Part shown: positions 1-11,513 of the stretch, piece after piece
How positions within the stretch are numbered: position 1 is the stretch's first letter
How the letters are laid out: every line of letters begins with the position of its first letter
Source of the DNA: Odiellus spinosus
Lineage: Eukaryota > Arthropoda > Arachnida > Opiliones > Phalangiidae
Direction of reading: 5' to 3'
DNA length: 64,000 bases
NCBI GenBank assembly: GCA_963920705.1
Contig: OY987239.1
Location: forward strand, 11,953,004-12,017,003
Program-made: the position numbers and the translations under genes
Notes under the pieces: generated by a model
Told to the model about the DNA's origin: nothing
What the model saw: the letters and a program-made list of their open reading frames with translations, nothing else
Databases searched by the model: none

Positions 1-666
1 CATACACGTCTTATAACTTGCGTAACATTACAGTTTGAACTTGGCTTTACTATTTTTATGCCAGTTTTAAATGTATATTTTCATTATTATTAAATTCGCC
101 AATCATCTTTATCATATTGATGTGGCGCCATCTACATTTAAGTTTATCAAGTTCACAGAAATGCGTTTTAAAAGGCTAACCATTATCTCTGTTACCTCGC
201 AGCACCTCTATTTTAATAATCACTCGAGTTATTTTGAGGAAAAGCATGGTTTAAAGCAAAGTTTGGTATTGTTCAGGCTTCTCTGAATCGTTTAAAACCT
301 CCCTTTTACGCTCGGACTCCATGTAACATTCGTATTTCTTCCATCTTGAGCCGGAAATAAACCTTTTTACGCCCATGATGCCTAGGGATCCCGTTCCTAT
401 CCCCGTTACATCTATACTCGCGATCATAGATGGCGCCACAGTTTAGTACCACGTGCCCACTGTGCCCCTTCCATGGAAGTGAGCTTTCCTGACTTAAAAG
501 GGACTCTATAGGGTGGAAAATGAACTGAACTGGTTTTATAAAGCGGCTAAACGCATCTAAATAGACAGAAACTTGCATACACAACTCTTACGTAATTGTT
601 AACCTAAGAATTTTTGCTACACACTCTTTTTAACCTAAGCCTTTGCTCTTTATTCACTTGAAATAG
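1..666. other. Upstream intron of NOG1, no exon seen
   Basis: No exon could be supported here. The first NOG1 exon at 667 begins with the third base of a codon behind a good acceptor, so the gene continues upstream and this stretch is most simply intron. The open frames present are short and show no family features or repeated structure. Confidence 0.5.
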
Positions 667-2988
667 AATTCAAGAAAGGAAAGCCATTATGAAACAGGAA
701 TCGCAAATAAGGAAACGAAGTAACAAACCTAAACTTCCCAGAAATCCAAGAGTGGTGAGTTTTAACCATTTTTTTTCTATCGAAAGGGTTGTAGTTTACG
801 CATCAGTTAATTCATTAGCTAACAGATAGGAGAATGCAATCTAACAACAGTAAATTTTAAACATGAGGTTAGGTTTTTTAATGTGAAATTTTCTAGTAAC
901 GTCGCACTTAAACATTAAATGCGTCTTTGTACTATCATTACAAAGATGGCAATCCTTTTAAGTGCAAAATCAATTTTGGGTCTTAATTAGCAACAGAGTC
1001 CTAAATGCTCTGGGTGTTCAGTCGATTTCCATACAATTCCTTCCTCTAATTGTAATCTTAATTAGTTAAAAATTTTAATTTTAAAGCCAGTCGCGATAAA
1101 AATTTAAATATTAAAGCCAATATCTTTATTTCTACAGAGAGATCGAAGCGTAAGCCGTTTGAGAACTCAAATGAAAGACTTGGGTGTTGACATTGAACAT
1201 CAAAAAGAAGTAAGCGATTAAAATTTACTTTTAATTATCACATTTAAACATTTTAAATGATGAACTTCCACCAACACATATGACAATCTTTGTAAAAAGT
1301 TTGTCAGTGATGGAAAAAATTTTGTAACTGATTTAATTTAGGATTTTTCCTAAATATTCCTAAAGTTTTTAAGGTTTTATTAACGTTACGATTGAACTAT
1401 CGTTACAGAATCATTTTGATGAAGCTGTTGAAGGACGAGAACCTAGACGCTCTTTGAAACGTAAAAGAGAAGACAGCAAAGGCGTCGTTCGTAGCAGCTC
1501 TAAAGTTCCGCGGGATCAATCTGGAATCAGGGATGTTAAGGTAAGTTTTGAAATTAGTTTAGGCTTTTTATTATTTCCTAACCGGCAGCCCAATGGGCCT
1601 ATAATTCCTATAAATTCAAATATGTCCTATATCATCCCGTATTTCTGTGAAGTATCCTATAAAGTCCTATAATTTTGAGTTAACAGACATTTCGTGATAA
1701 AAACATATCGCCCCGTTCTTAGAAACTCAATATTTTGCGTAAGCAGACCTTATTAGCCAGGATTTGCGAATCCTATACTTTCAAACATATCCTATATTAT
1801 CCCATATTTCCTATAAAGCCCTAAAATTAATTTTGAGTGATCAAAACATATTGGCGCGTTCTTAAAAATTCGAATATTTTGCGTAAGCAGACCTTATTAG
1901 CCAGGATTTGCGAATCCTGTACTTCCAAACATATCCTATATTATCCCATATTTCCTATAAAGCCCTAAAATTAATTTTGAGTGATCAAAACATATCGCTG
2001 TGTTCTTAAAAATTCGAATATTTTGCGTAAGCAGACGTTATTAGCCAGGATTTGCGAATCCTATACTTTCAAATATATCCTATATTATCCCATATTTCCT
2101 ATAAAATCCTATACTTTTGAGTAATCAAAACATATCGCCGCATTCTTAAAAATTCGAATATTTTGCGTAAGCAGACGTTATTAGCCAGGATTTGCGAATC
2201 CTATACTTCCAAACATATCCTATATTATCCCATATTTCCTATAAAGCCCTAGAATTAATTTTGAGTGATCAAAACATATCGCCGTGTTCTTAAAAATTCG
2301 AATATTTTGCGTAAGCAGACCTTATTAGCCAGGATTTGTGAATCCTGTACTTCCAAACATATCCTATATTATCCCATATTTCCTATAAAGTCCTATAATT
2401 TTGAGTGATCAAAACATTTCGCCGTGTTCTTAAAAATTCGAATATTTTACGTAAGCAGACCTTATTAGCCAGGATTTGCTAATCCTGTACTTGCAAACAT
2501 ATCCTATATTATCCTATATTTCCAAATGGGATGGAGGTTTGCTTATTAACCAAAAAGCTCATATTTGTTTGGGGTCCATTTTTCCCAAGGACCAAAGAAT
2601 CCTTTTAATTAGCTACCTCTATCTGGCACTGAAACATCTGCGCTATTCTCAAACTAATCGAGAAGTAGCTTTCTTTAAAGTGCGATAATAAAACTGGTAT
2701 TTAATTAGCAATCATAGTTTTAAAATGCTATTGATTGTCCAGTCGATTACCATACAACTAGAGATCATTTTGCGCTACTGCTTTACGAAAGGTTTTTAGC
2801 GGAGAATACGGTACTTAATATCCCGTTAATTTTAGGTTCAAAAGAAAGTTAGAAATATGGCCAAAGCGGCTCAATTTAAACGAAATCACGCAGCCCGTAA
2901 AGGAGAAGGTGATCGTAAAATTGTGGATTTAAAACCAAAACATCTTATGGTTGGAAGAAGAGGATTGGGCAAAACGGATAGACGTTAA
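667..2988 (+). CDS. NOG1: Nucleolar GTP-binding protein 1 (NOG1/GTPBP4), last four exons
   Basis: NOG1 is a nucleolar GTPase needed for 60S ribosomal subunit assembly. Exons read as 667-754, 1138-1209, 1409-1540 and 2836-2988, all with AG...GT borders; after a split first codon every junction is phase 0. They encode the last 147 residues. Exon 1 has a basic KRSNKPKLPRNPRV stretch. Exon 2 has the charged RTQMKDLGVDIEHQKE. Exon 3 has SSKVPRDQSGIRDVK. Exon 4 has KKVRNMAKAAQFKRNH and ends KPKHLMVGRRGLGKTDRR before TAA. The order of basic tail, PRD.SG.RD and a KPKHL...GK.DRR terminus is that of the NOG1 C-terminus. The GTPase domain is upstream of the window. AATAAA follows the stop by 24 nt. Identification rests on recalled family features, not alignment. 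Confidence 0.88.
1670..2525. repeat. Minisatellite of 140-144 bp units in the last NOG1 intron
   Basis: About six tandem copies. The landmark GCGTAAGCAGAC recurs at 1737, 1881, 2025, 2165, 2309 and (with one change) 2449, giving steps of 144, 144, 140, 144 and 140 bp. Each unit also carries AGCCAGGATTTGCGAATCCT and a TCCTATA-rich segment. Units differ by a few substitutions and a 4-bp deletion. Confidence 0.92.
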
Positions 2989-3011
2989 GCCGAACAATTT
3001 GTAATAAGCGA

Positions 3012-3017
3012 AATAAA
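3012..3017 (+). terminator. Polyadenylation signal of NOG1
   Basis: AATAAA lies 24 nt after the NOG1 stop codon, in AT-rich sequence. Confidence 0.75.
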
Positions 3018-3655
3018 AATATTCGAAGAAGGAAATATACTTCAGCTTATTCTTTCTATCTTTGATAAAAATGTAAAGGAATCATTCGTATATGCCAAGT
3101 TAAAACTAAACTTGCGATTCTGCGGTTGAAACTAGCGGGTTTCAACAAAATTACAATGAAAAAACTATTATATTGCCACTGAAATGTAATATTATTACGA
3201 GTTTGACTTGGGCCCCAAAGTCACTAAACTATTATCGTGCTACGCGATCGCGTTGTTTTTTGCTCGCGTTCGTGTTAAAATGTTATTCAAACTAAATTTT
3301 AGGCTTAGCGGAAATATAACTAGGCCATTCTTTAAATTTTGATGGGCTTCTCTAGAATTTCGCAGTTTTGTTTATCAAATTCGCATCAAGATGTCTAAAT
3401 TATCTATGAAATATCGAAAATTATTGTAAATCTTGCTGTTCCAGCCTTCGACTTTTTAAACATTTACGATCACAAATCAGATCAATAGAAGTATACGGAA
3501 AAATTTGAAACACAAATACTTCATGGGCCGGACCAGCTTCTAGCAAAAGAATAGGCCAGAGACCAAGGGAATGTTGTCAAAATGAAGTGTTGGTGGTGTG
3601 GCTATTACTATGGGCTTGGCTATCTTGTTTTTATTGAATGCTAAATAAGTTTGGG
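3018..3655. other. Intergenic, nothing recognised
   Basis: AT-rich sequence between the NOG1 3' end and MITE A1. No convincing exon on either strand. Confidence 0.5.
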
Positions 3656-3993
3656 CAGAAGCCGATGAAACCCTCTTTTGAAGTCTACTACTCTAATGTT
3701 CCATATAGCGCTCCTCTCTGTATGGGTAAAATTCACAATTTTGCGAGATCAGAGGGGTCCTACTTCATACCCCCCTGTCTATGGAAAATTGGAAATTCTC
3801 TCTCTCCACAAACGATGACGTTCTTTTAACGAACTCCAAGGCTGCTAGAGATATTCGCTCGACGAACTCCCGCTCCGAAAATATCTACCGTTAGGAGGCG
3901 TACGAATCGCGCTTTTTGAAACTAACCCATACAGAGAGGGGTAGACAAGACCCGGGAGTAATAGACTTCAAAGGAGGGTTTCATCGTCTTCTG
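3656..3993. mobile_element. MITE family A, copy 1
   Basis: A 338-bp non-coding element with terminal inverted repeats starting CAGAAGCCGATGAAACCCTC; the right end carries one mismatch. It is flanked by a perfect 7-bp direct duplication, GTTTGGG, at 3649-3655 and 3994-4000. Confidence 0.95.
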
Positions 3994-4074
3994 GTTTGGG
4001 TGCCAAAGTTCACCAGACTTTTTCCACGCTTTTTACAACATAAGTCCGGAAGTATATAATTACCTTTGACTTTG

Positions 4075-4440
4075 TTAATTTCTCCTGCCTGTTCGCCTTC
4101 TGCTTGCTAGTGATGAGTGTGTGCCGCCTTTTAAGGCGTTTAATTTCAAATCTATAGTCACGATATCAACATTTAGGGTAAACAATTCGATTTTCAACTC
4201 TCTGGCCGTTTCTTCAATCTTTTTTAGCAAATCTTCGTATTTTTCCGTACACGAATGGTAAGATTCTTTTTCAGTTTCTTGGTGGTTTATTTTTGATTGT
4301 AGTTCTGCGGTAGCCAGTCTCAGAATAATTAGTTCTTTCTTCATTTGGTTCATTTCAGTTTCTACATTTTCTAAATTCCAAGTTTTTTCAGAAACATTCG
4401 AGTCTTGATCAAATTTTTCTTCAGATTCAGACAAAACCTG
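4075..4440 (-). CDS. Coiled-coil exon of an unrecognised protein
   Basis: An open frame of about 120 codons on the minus strand ends at TAA 4077-4075. It is acidic and coiled-coil-like, with regular hydrophobic positions in NQMKKELIILRLATAELQSK and LLKKIEETARELKIEL, and ends in a basic SRRRTGRR tail. There is no in-frame ATG at the left edge. An AG precedes GTTTTG at 4437, which would make this an internal or last exon, but the pyrimidine tract is poor. No partner exon was found nearby. Base composition and helical periodicity look coding; the family is unknown. It could also be a decayed exon. Confidence 0.4.
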   Translation of the reverse strand, partial: QVLSESEEKFDQDSNVSEKTWNLENVETEMNQMKKELIILRLATAELQSKINHQETEKESYHSCTEKYEDLLKKIEETARELKIELFTLNVDIVTIDLKLNALKGGTHSSLASRRRTGRRN

Positions 4441-5337
4441 TTTTGATATTTGTTTTCTTATAATTCAGATTTTAAGATAAAGTGTTTCAATTTATGAAAA
4501 TTGTATTTCCTTACAAGAAATTATTGAAATAAGCTCAAGATCTCAAATTTTTGAGATTCAATTATCTGTTTCTCATCAGGATTGCTTAAATTTAATCTTT
4601 ACAGAGGAGGGAATTGGTTGTAAGGTAAGGCTGCCAGTTTATTTTTAAGGTTGTATTGACGTCTGGTAAAAAAAAAAAATCGTAATTTTCGCTTTTTATC
4701 ACATACTACTGCTACAGCAATCAAGTACAATATAGTAGCCTACACCCCCCGGGGGTGTGACTAAAAACTTTAACCCTATTGATAAATTCTACCTTTCAGG
4801 AATTCTTGCATATGAGGGTTTAAAAATAAATAAAAACCACCGTGAAATTTGAAACGTTGTTAATTAGAACAATTTTTCCTCTAATTATGATTAAATCATG
4901 CATTTTTACCATCGAGTATTGCATTACGAGAACTGAGGTTAAAATTTTGCTTGCCAACATCATGAAAAACCTTTAGACTTCAATGTGCTAACTATTGATT
5001 TAAAATAAATCTAAGAAAAAATTTATGATATTAAATTGTGAAATGAAAATTAGGCCTATTACCAGGTACGTTCTTTGAATATTGAAATGGCCGTGTTCAA
5101 CCTTCAAAATTGTTTTTTCAAAAATATTTCCTGAATTATTTTTTTCAGATAGTAAAATTTAAAAGGTGTTTTCGGAACATTATGAAATTAATTTTCGTGG
5201 TTATGAAAATTCAGTTTATTCAACGTTTTATTACATTATATAAGTGTGAGAAAATTATATTTAATTCCATTTAAATTCGAAGACTAAGGGTCCATTTTAC
5301 TTGGATTGGGAAACTGCATTTGGAATATGAATCTGAT
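4441..5337. other. Intergenic, nothing recognised
   Basis: AT-rich sequence with scattered short homopolymers. A GC-rich palindrome, ACACCCCCCGGGGGTGT, sits near 4743-4759. No exon is supported. Confidence 0.45.
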
Positions 5338-5618
5338 CAAGAAGGATCAGATAAGGAGAGGAAATGTGGGGACGGCGCGGTTCCTACTGCGTCGGCCTTA
5401 ACTCCCACTCTGGGAGAACGGGGGTAGAGACGTTTCGTGGTAAAATGTTGTCACGTGGGTAAAACGAATCCTTTATGAGACGCGCTAGCTAGCGACCACG
5501 TGACAACAGTTTACCTCGAGAATTTCCTATCCCCCCCTTCCACCCGAGTGGGAGGTTGGCTCTTCTCTCTCTAACTCAACGCAGCCCCACATTTCCTCTC
5601 CTTATCTGATCCTTCTTG
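5338..5618. mobile_element. MITE family B, copy 1
   Basis: A 281-bp element with inverted termini beginning CAAGAAGGATCAGATAAGGA, flanked by a perfect 7-bp duplication, ATCTGAT, at 5331-5337 and 5619-5625. The interior is GC-rich with CACGTGG/CCACGTG inverted segments around 5453-5505. Copy 2 lies at 37848. Confidence 0.93.
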
Positions 5619-5994
5619 ATCTGATGACTGAGGAAAAAAATATATTTAAATTAGAAATTGGTAAAAGATTTAAAGTGAGAATGCAACCATAAGTCATTTT
5701 TTTTATCGATTCCTTGTTTAAATAGCCCTAATCCAACAGTAAAAATAAATTTACGAACAAGAGAGTTATAAATATCCCTAGTACCGCGCGCTAAGATTAA
5801 TTTAAATATATTTATAATCTACAATGAAAGTTAGGCCTGATAAGAGTTATTTTTCATATAATTATTATTAAAATAAAATTGTGGTAACTAACCCTTTAAA
5901 GTTTATGTCAAGATTAATATTCAATATTAAATACTCTATAACAAACACGTTGATAAACCTCTTCCCCCTAGTTTATCTTCATTGAGCTTTTTAC
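5619..5994. other. Fragment of a TTAA-type MITE in intergenic DNA
   Basis: Around 5665-5770 there is sequence matching the left arm of the Kolobok-like element at 7071: GAGAATGCAACC, ATCGATTCCTTG and CCTAATCCAACAGTAAAA. The rest is AT-rich with no gene seen. Confidence 0.55.
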
Positions 5995-6345
5995 ATGAGA
6001 TATGGGTTTTGTAGCTCAATTAGATACTGATAGATGGCGCCTATATCTCCATAAAATTATTTTTTCGCTTCATTTTTAAGAAATGCGATTTTTTTTCAAG
6101 AATTTTGAGATCTATGAAGATTTGGGTTTTGTAACTCAATTAGATACTTATAGATGGCGCCTATATCTCCATAAAATTCTATTTTCGCTTGATTTTTTAA
6201 CTTCGTTGAATTTTCTAGTTTTCTACGTGAGATTTGGATTTTGTAATTCAATTAGATATTGATAGATGGCGCCTACGTCTCCATAAAATTATATTTTCGC
6301 TTCATTTTTTCGAAATGTGATTTTTTTCCAAGAATTTCAGACTTT
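5995..6345. repeat. Three tandem copies of a unit of about 115-120 bp
   Basis: The landmark GATAGATGGCGCCTA, preceded by an AATTAGATA stretch (middle copy TATAGATGG), occurs three times about 118 bp apart, followed each time by TCTCCATAAAATT and TTTTCGCTT. No coding potential. Confidence 0.85.
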
Positions 6346-6880
6346 ATGCCTATAAAAAATATTATTTTTAAATCCAACAAATTTAAAATTAATAATAATA
6401 TTAAAATAATTTACGATAATGCTACTGGATGATTAAGCTTTTTTGGAGAGCTTTCGGACGCAAATTTTTAATTTAAATTAAAATTAATAGAACAAAATAG
6501 GTTAAATAATTATTTGTTATGGCTGTAACAAAATTAAATTTAAATCCATTGTGACTTGGATTGGGACACTGCATTTGAAATTTTAATCTGATGGCCAAAA
6601 TTGTTTTACTGATGGGTTGCATTCTCCCTTTAAAGGGAGGATGAAGTATAATGCGATTTGATAAAAATCTAAATTATGTAGGCGTAGATAGAAAACTTCT
6701 TGAACAATGAAATTATCGTGAAAATTATGTGATTCTCTAACTTGAACCGAAGAACGGGAAATTCTTCGAATATTTTTCATTATCTCAAGCGATTGGATGA
6801 AATATTTACAAACCTTTGGAGGTTCAGTGCTTACGAACTTAAAGGGAGCCTGAAAGAAAAAATTGTTAAAATATTTTACA
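6346..6880. other. Intergenic with TTAA-MITE end fragment
   Basis: Contains GGTTGCATTCTCCCTTTAAA at about 6614, the right-end signature of the Kolobok-like MITEs, in otherwise unremarkable AT-rich DNA. Confidence 0.45.
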
Positions 6881-7066
6881 AACAAATATTAAACTAGAAA
6901 TAAATTTAAAACTTACCATCAAAATAGGCTTAGCTCCATGAATCCACCTAAGCCTATTTTTCCTTAAATTTATTTCTAGTTTAATATTTGTTTGTAATTT
7001 TGTTTTACAGTTGGATTAGGCTGCTATTTAAACTAAAAGGAAATGATAAAAAAAAATCACTTGTTG
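6880..7066. mobile_element. Partial Kolobok-like MITE abutting a complete copy
   Basis: An inverted repeat, AATATTAAACTAGAAATAAA and its complement, surrounds a small core, TAGGCTTAGC...CTAAGCCTA. The right arm GGATTAGGCT...AATCACTTGTTG runs to 7066 but lacks the terminal GTTGCATTCTCCCT and stops at the TTAA flanking the next element. It looks like a copy truncated or joined at the target site of its neighbour. Confidence 0.7.
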
Positions 7067-7070
7067 TTAA

Positions 7071-7504
7071 AGGGAGAATGCAACCTAATTACAAGTGATT
7101 TTTTTATCGATTCCTTATCGTTTAAATAGGCCTAATCCTTCGATAAAAAGTTTACAATACAAATATTAAACTAGAAATAAATTTAAAACTTACCCTGAAA
7201 ATAGGCTTAGCGGGATTCATGGAGATCCTGAATCGCGTCCGTGTCAAGTCTAGCGACCAATGAGCGAAGGCCCGTCGTTCACGCGAGATCTCCGCGAGAC
7301 TTACGTCGCGCGCGATTGGTCGCTAGACCTGACACGCGAGGAAATCAGGAGCTCCATGAATCCCACTAAGCCTATTTTCAGGGTAAGTTTTAAATTTATT
7401 TCTAGTTTAATATTTGTTTGTAAATTTTTTAAATAGTGGATTAGGCCTATTTAAACAATAAGGAATCGATAAAAAATCACTTGTTGTTAAGTTGCATTCT
7501 CCCT
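7071..7504. mobile_element. Kolobok/T2-like MITE, complete copy
   Basis: A 434-bp near-palindromic element flanked by TTAA at 7067-7070 and 7505-7508. Termini read AGGGAGAATGCAACCTAA and its complement. The arms continue inward through ATCGATTCCTTA, GGCCTAATCC and AAACTAGAAATAAATTTAAA to a GC-rich centre with a further inverted repeat containing CTAGCGACCAATGAGCG. TTAA target plus an AGGG start matches the TTAAAGGRR rule recalled for T2/Kolobok MITEs; the assignment is by end sequence only. Confidence 0.85.
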
Positions 7505-7508
7505 TTAA

Positions 7509-7823
7509 GGAGAAACGGGATTCAAATTCTTCGAGATTTTCCCAAGCTATTGGACATTGTTTAAAAAAATAATAATTCTCAGATCAGATTATTTACGCTA
7601 TCTCTACACTTATAGTTTTTTCAAGTCTAGAGTAATCTCTTTCAGTCTCTATAAAGTTTTTGAGAGTCATGGGAAACATATTTTTTTCTGCGCTTCTGTT
7701 TCTCGTATTTCTATGCAAAGGTTAGTTTTTTTAATCACCGCCTCTTTTATTAAAATACTATTATACAACTCTATAATCACTAACGTATATGGAACTAGCC
7801 CTTACCGAAAAAATTAGTCTTAT
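7509..7823. other. Intergenic, nothing recognised
   Basis: AT-rich gap between two MITEs. The one open frame has no features of a protein family. Confidence 0.45.
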
Positions 7824-8240
7824 CAGAGGTATATAATAACCCCCTTCGGGGGAAGTATGAAAGGTAGGCAAAATCGACGAACAACGAGTGCCCGGCGTAA
7901 ATCGCGGCGGATCGACACACCGCTTTACTCCCAAAAAATAGTTACACCATTTTGAGCCTCACTAAATTTTATCTACGCGCACTTCCGGAACTTGCGAGCT
8001 GAAGTCAACCTTCGACTCCAATTTAACAGACAGCCTGACTCCCGAGACAGGAAGTTCTAAACACAAATCGAGCCGTCTTGTTTATACAAAGACCATTTAC
8101 TAGAGTAGCGACATTGAGAAGTCCAGCGCGAGCTAGTGGCCTAGATAGTCAGCAGCCGGCTCTTGTTGTTCGTGATTTTTAGCATTGGTAGTATAGGGGC
8201 TTTCATACTTCCCCCCGAAGGGGGTTATTATATACCTCTG
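7824..8240. mobile_element. MITE family C, copy 1
   Basis: A 417-bp element with long imperfect inverted termini beginning CAGAGGTATATAATAACCCC, each containing a small CCCCCTTCGGGGG hairpin. It is flanked by a perfect 7-bp duplication, GTCTTAT, at 7817-7823 and 8241-8247. The arms keep pairing inward (AAATCGACGAACAAC against GTTGTTCGTGATTT) to about 90 bp. Confidence 0.94.
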
Positions 8241-8247
8241 GTCTTAT

Positions 8248-8660
8248 CTGAAGAGGTCTTCAAGAACACTACAAATGTCTTGGGGATGTCCTTTTAAGAC
8301 TCCCGAAAGACTTCCCCAAGACCTCTTAAGACTAATTTTTTTTGCTAAGGGAGAATTTAATTAACTAGTGGGATGAAAAATATTAAAATTAGAAGTCGTA
8401 TTTCATCCTTAAAGATATCAAGTGTGGAAACAAAGGTTCCTCATCTTATGGCAGAGCAATAAACCATTCAATATCCCCACATACAGAATGCGTGAAATTA
8501 TTTCCGAATAGTACGCTGAATGTTACTGGCTTGGTAAGATATGTGAAAAACATAATTTTATACACTCATCTTGAACAAAGCTAGATTAGAAACAAAAGTG
8601 TATAACAATTTGGTCCAAGTGTGCCACGTTTATCGTTTCAATAGACCAAATCTTACCAGT
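8248..8660. other. Intergenic, nothing recognised
   Basis: Contains a short stretch of AGACCTCTTAAGAC-type direct and inverted words around 8250-8330. No gene is supported. Confidence 0.4.
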
Positions 8661-8664
8661 AAAC

Positions 8665-8945
8665 AAAATTACGAACAAATATTAACACGCACTAGAAATA
8701 AATTTAAAAACACGAAAATAGGCTTAGCTGAATTTCTGGGCATTGATGGGTCAGCCACCAATGAGCAACGACCCGTCGTTAAGGTGAGATTCGATTGGTT
8801 GCTGACCCAAATGCGAAGAAATAAAGGATCTTCATGAATCCAGATAAGCCTATTTTGATATTAAGTTTTAAATTTATTTCTAGTGTAATATTTATTTGTA
8901 AATTTTGTTTTACTGTTGGATTAGGTCTATTTGAACGACAAGTAA
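8665..8945. mobile_element. Degenerate Kolobok-like MITE
   Basis: Arms ACTAGAAATAAATTTAAAAA and AAATTTATTTCTAGTGTAAT surround TAGGCTTAGC...GATAAGCCTA, with an inner inverted repeat GGGTCAGCCACCAATGAG/GATTGGTTGCTGACCC. This is the same plan as the element at 7071, but without clear TTAA ends. Confidence 0.7.
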
Positions 8946-9321
8946 TGGGTAATTATGGGTGCAATCGTCTGAATATATTCTTCGCTAAGAACTAAGTTCT
9001 TGACACTGTCTGTTAAGTTACACAATGAATGTCAATTTCGATGCTTTGGACTTCACCATTCCGGAACGTTAGTCACTCTAGGACCACCCAGAAATGTTGA
9101 CGATGGTCGAATTTGCAACGCTGTTGATCCAGAAACTTCATCGGTAGTTTTTTATATCACATCGAACATATTTTGTTTGACTTCAGCCACTTCAAGAAAG
9201 TGATTGTCTGTGTAATGTTTTAGCGTTGTTTAAGCGGATCATGCGTCTTTTCTGATAATGTTTGGAGATGCAACAGAGCTCTGCATGGATTTAAGTTATT
9301 GGCTATTTATGTAAGTATGAT
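8946..9321. other. Intergenic, nothing recognised
   Basis: Open frames here are short and without family features. No splice-linked exons were found. Confidence 0.4.
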
Positions 9322-9658
9322 CAGAAGCCGATGAAACCCTCCTTTGAAGTCTACTACTCCAATGTTCCATATAGCGCTCCTCTCTGTATGGGTAAAATTC
9401 ACAATTTTACGAGTTAGAAGGGGTCCTAATTCATCCCCCCTGTCTACGGAAAATTGGAAATTCTCTCTCTCCACAAACGACGACGTTTTTTGGACGAACT
9501 CCAAGGCTGCTAGAGATATTCGATCGACGAGCTCTCGCTCCGAAAACATCTACCGTTAGGAGGCGTACGAATCGCGCCTTTTGAGAATAACCCTTACAGA
9601 GAGGGGTAGACAAGACCCGGGAGTAATAGACTTCAAAGGAGGGTTTCATCGGCTTCTG
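9322..9658. mobile_element. MITE family A, copy 2
   Basis: A 337-bp copy with a perfect 7-bp duplication, GTATGAT, at 9315-9321 and 9659-9665. Both ends match the family terminus. Confidence 0.96.
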
Positions 9659-9884
9659 GTATGATTACAAAATATTTTATTAAACTTCAAATTAACGTAA
9701 TCGGAATAAATTTACAGGAATACACTTGCGGTTTAGATTGTATCGGAGATGGTGCGGAACGAATTGTTCCTACTTCAATTGATGGTACTGATTGTGTAAG
9801 AACCTGTTTTGATCTGCATTTTACGCGTGTTTCAAATGTTTGACCCACTCTTCTTCCATTGAGATTTCATTAAGTGTAGCCCTT

Positions 9885-9952
9885 GTCCATCATAGATTGG
9901 GTTTCGATCAAATGGACCCATTGTCGTTCGATTGGGAATCGATCAATTGTAC
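9885..9952. repeat. GATCGA-rich minisatellite, left part, split by MITE C
   Basis: Repeated words such as GGGTTTCGATCAAATGGACC and GATTGGGAATCGATCAATTG. The array resumes at 10370 after MITE C copy 2. Related GATCGA arrays occur near 33610, 36940 and 37335. Confidence 0.75.
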
Positions 9953-10369
9953 CAGAGGTATATAATAACCCCCTTCGGGGGAAGTATGAAAGGTAGGCAA
10001 AATCGACGAACAACGAGTGCCCGGCGTAAATCGCGGCGGATCGACACGCCGCTTTACTCCCAAAAAATAGTTCCACCATTTTGAACCTGACTAAATTTTC
10101 CCTACGCGCGCTTCCGGAACTCGCGAGCCGAAGTCAACCTTCGACTCCGTTTTAACAGACAGCCTGACTCCCGAGACAGGAAGTTCTAAACGCAAATCGA
10201 GCCGTCTTGTTTATACAAAGAGCATTTACTAGAGTAGCGACATTGAGAAGTCCAGCGCGAGCTAGTGGCCTAGATAGTCAGCAGCGGGCTCTTGTTGTTC
10301 GTGATTTTTAGCATTGGTAGTATAGGGGCTTTCATACTTCCCCCCGAAGGGGGTTATTATATACCTCTG
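9953..10369. mobile_element. MITE family C, copy 2
   Basis: Also 417 bp and nearly identical to copy 1. It is flanked by a perfect 7-bp duplication, ATTGTAC, at 9946-9952 and 10370-10376, and is inserted within a GATCGA minisatellite. Confidence 0.95.
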
Positions 10370-10460
10370 ATTGTACCCCTTGATCGATTGAGATTCGGTC
10401 ACGTGTAGCCATTGTCGATCGATTGGGATTCGATCAAATTGACCCTTTTTTGTTATTCGA
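10370..10460. repeat. GATCGA-rich minisatellite, right part
   Basis: Continuation of the 9885 array after the inserted MITE C (TTGATCGATTGAGATTCGG and related words). Confidence 0.7.
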
Positions 10461-10893
10461 TAAACAGGACAAACATAATAATGATTGTGTCGCCCGTAGG
10501 GAGGAGGTTGGAAATGCATTTCAGGAGCCTGCACGAAATCCACAATAAGCATTTAAGTTTAAATGTTTAATAAAAAAAATATATATTGAATTTAACTTTA
10601 AATTTTAATTACTTTCAAATACATTGGTTTTTTAGAAACATACCTGCTCTGTGTTTCGTTAAAAAATATTAGGCCAGATCTGATATATAGAGCTAGACTG
10701 AAATATGCCTAAAAATTGATTGATTTAACTTATTGCTTGGCCCATTCGTTAGATATTAGTTCCAATAATCAGGTGAATCAAATAATTATTACAAGTTTCG
10801 TGATCAATCTCATTAGCCGAATTTGAATTTTATACTGGACTACTGATTAAATAAGGAAACTTTTTTTGTAAAAAAAACATTTAACTTCGTTTA
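10461..10893. other. Intergenic, nothing recognised
   Basis: AT-rich DNA; no exon or repeat family identified. Confidence 0.4.
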
Positions 10894-11206
10894 AAGTGAG
10901 GCTTTCACTGATGTTTAATGACCTTCAAATTGAAATTGAGTGATATTTTCGGGTTGATCGTTAAAAAACGATTCAAAATATATATACATATGTCATAGAA
11001 CAAAATTATAATCACCCATTTTCGAAATTTTTAAAATAAAAATTCCCCGCAACCTACGTCATCAATATGGTCGTCTGATTGTAGAGACTACAGTTGATTC
11101 GCGCTGTTTTTTTCGTATAAGTACTTAATACTTTGACTTATTCAAGTCAAATACCTTTCGTATCAAAATTATCTATATATTTTGTGACACCTTCACTTTA
11201 AAGATA
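10894..11206. mobile_element. TTAA-type interspersed element, copy without MITE A
   Basis: Ends read TTTAAAGTGAGG on the left and CACCTTCACTTTAAA on the right. An inverted copy lies at about 29050-29640. At 10985-11000 this copy has a single CATATGT where the other copy carries MITE A7 between two CATATGT, so it serves as the empty site. Superfamily suggested only by the TTTAAAGTGA ends. Confidence 0.65.
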
Positions 11207-11460
11207 TTATATTCATAATTTTTCAGGTTATATTGAAATATCTGAAAGATTAGGCTTAGCACTAGAGTGTAAGTTTCAGGATATCCATGAATCCAGGCTC
11301 CAGCTAAGCCTATTTTCCAGAAAACTTTAATTTTATTTAAAAAAAAATCAGTTCTTAGGCTGCATTATCCCTTTAAAGTGATTGTAAGAACCTAGGTGTA
11401 GCTCCCAATGTAAAATAAACGTCAAAATCGTCGGAGATGTGACGTCAATGGCAATGATAG

Positions 11461-11487
11461 GTTATTATTATTATTATTATTATTATT
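11461..11487. repeat. (ATT)n microsatellite
   Basis: About nine copies of TTA. The surrounding 11207-11513 also holds TAGGCTTAGC...GCTAAGCCTA and GCTGCATTATCCCTTTAAAG remnants of TTAA-type MITEs; no gene is seen. Confidence 0.9.
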
Positions 11488-11513
11488 TTAAATTTAAGCA
11501 GGCCTACTTGACC

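Noticed and set aside
251..584. Minus-strand frames near the left edge
   Set aside because: No family features, no splice-linked neighbours, and the region is probably NOG1 intron.
4743..4759. Functional site at the ACACCCCCCGGGGGTGT palindrome
   Set aside because: A single isolated palindrome in intergenic DNA; the resemblance to the satellite word ACACCCCC is too short to mean anything.
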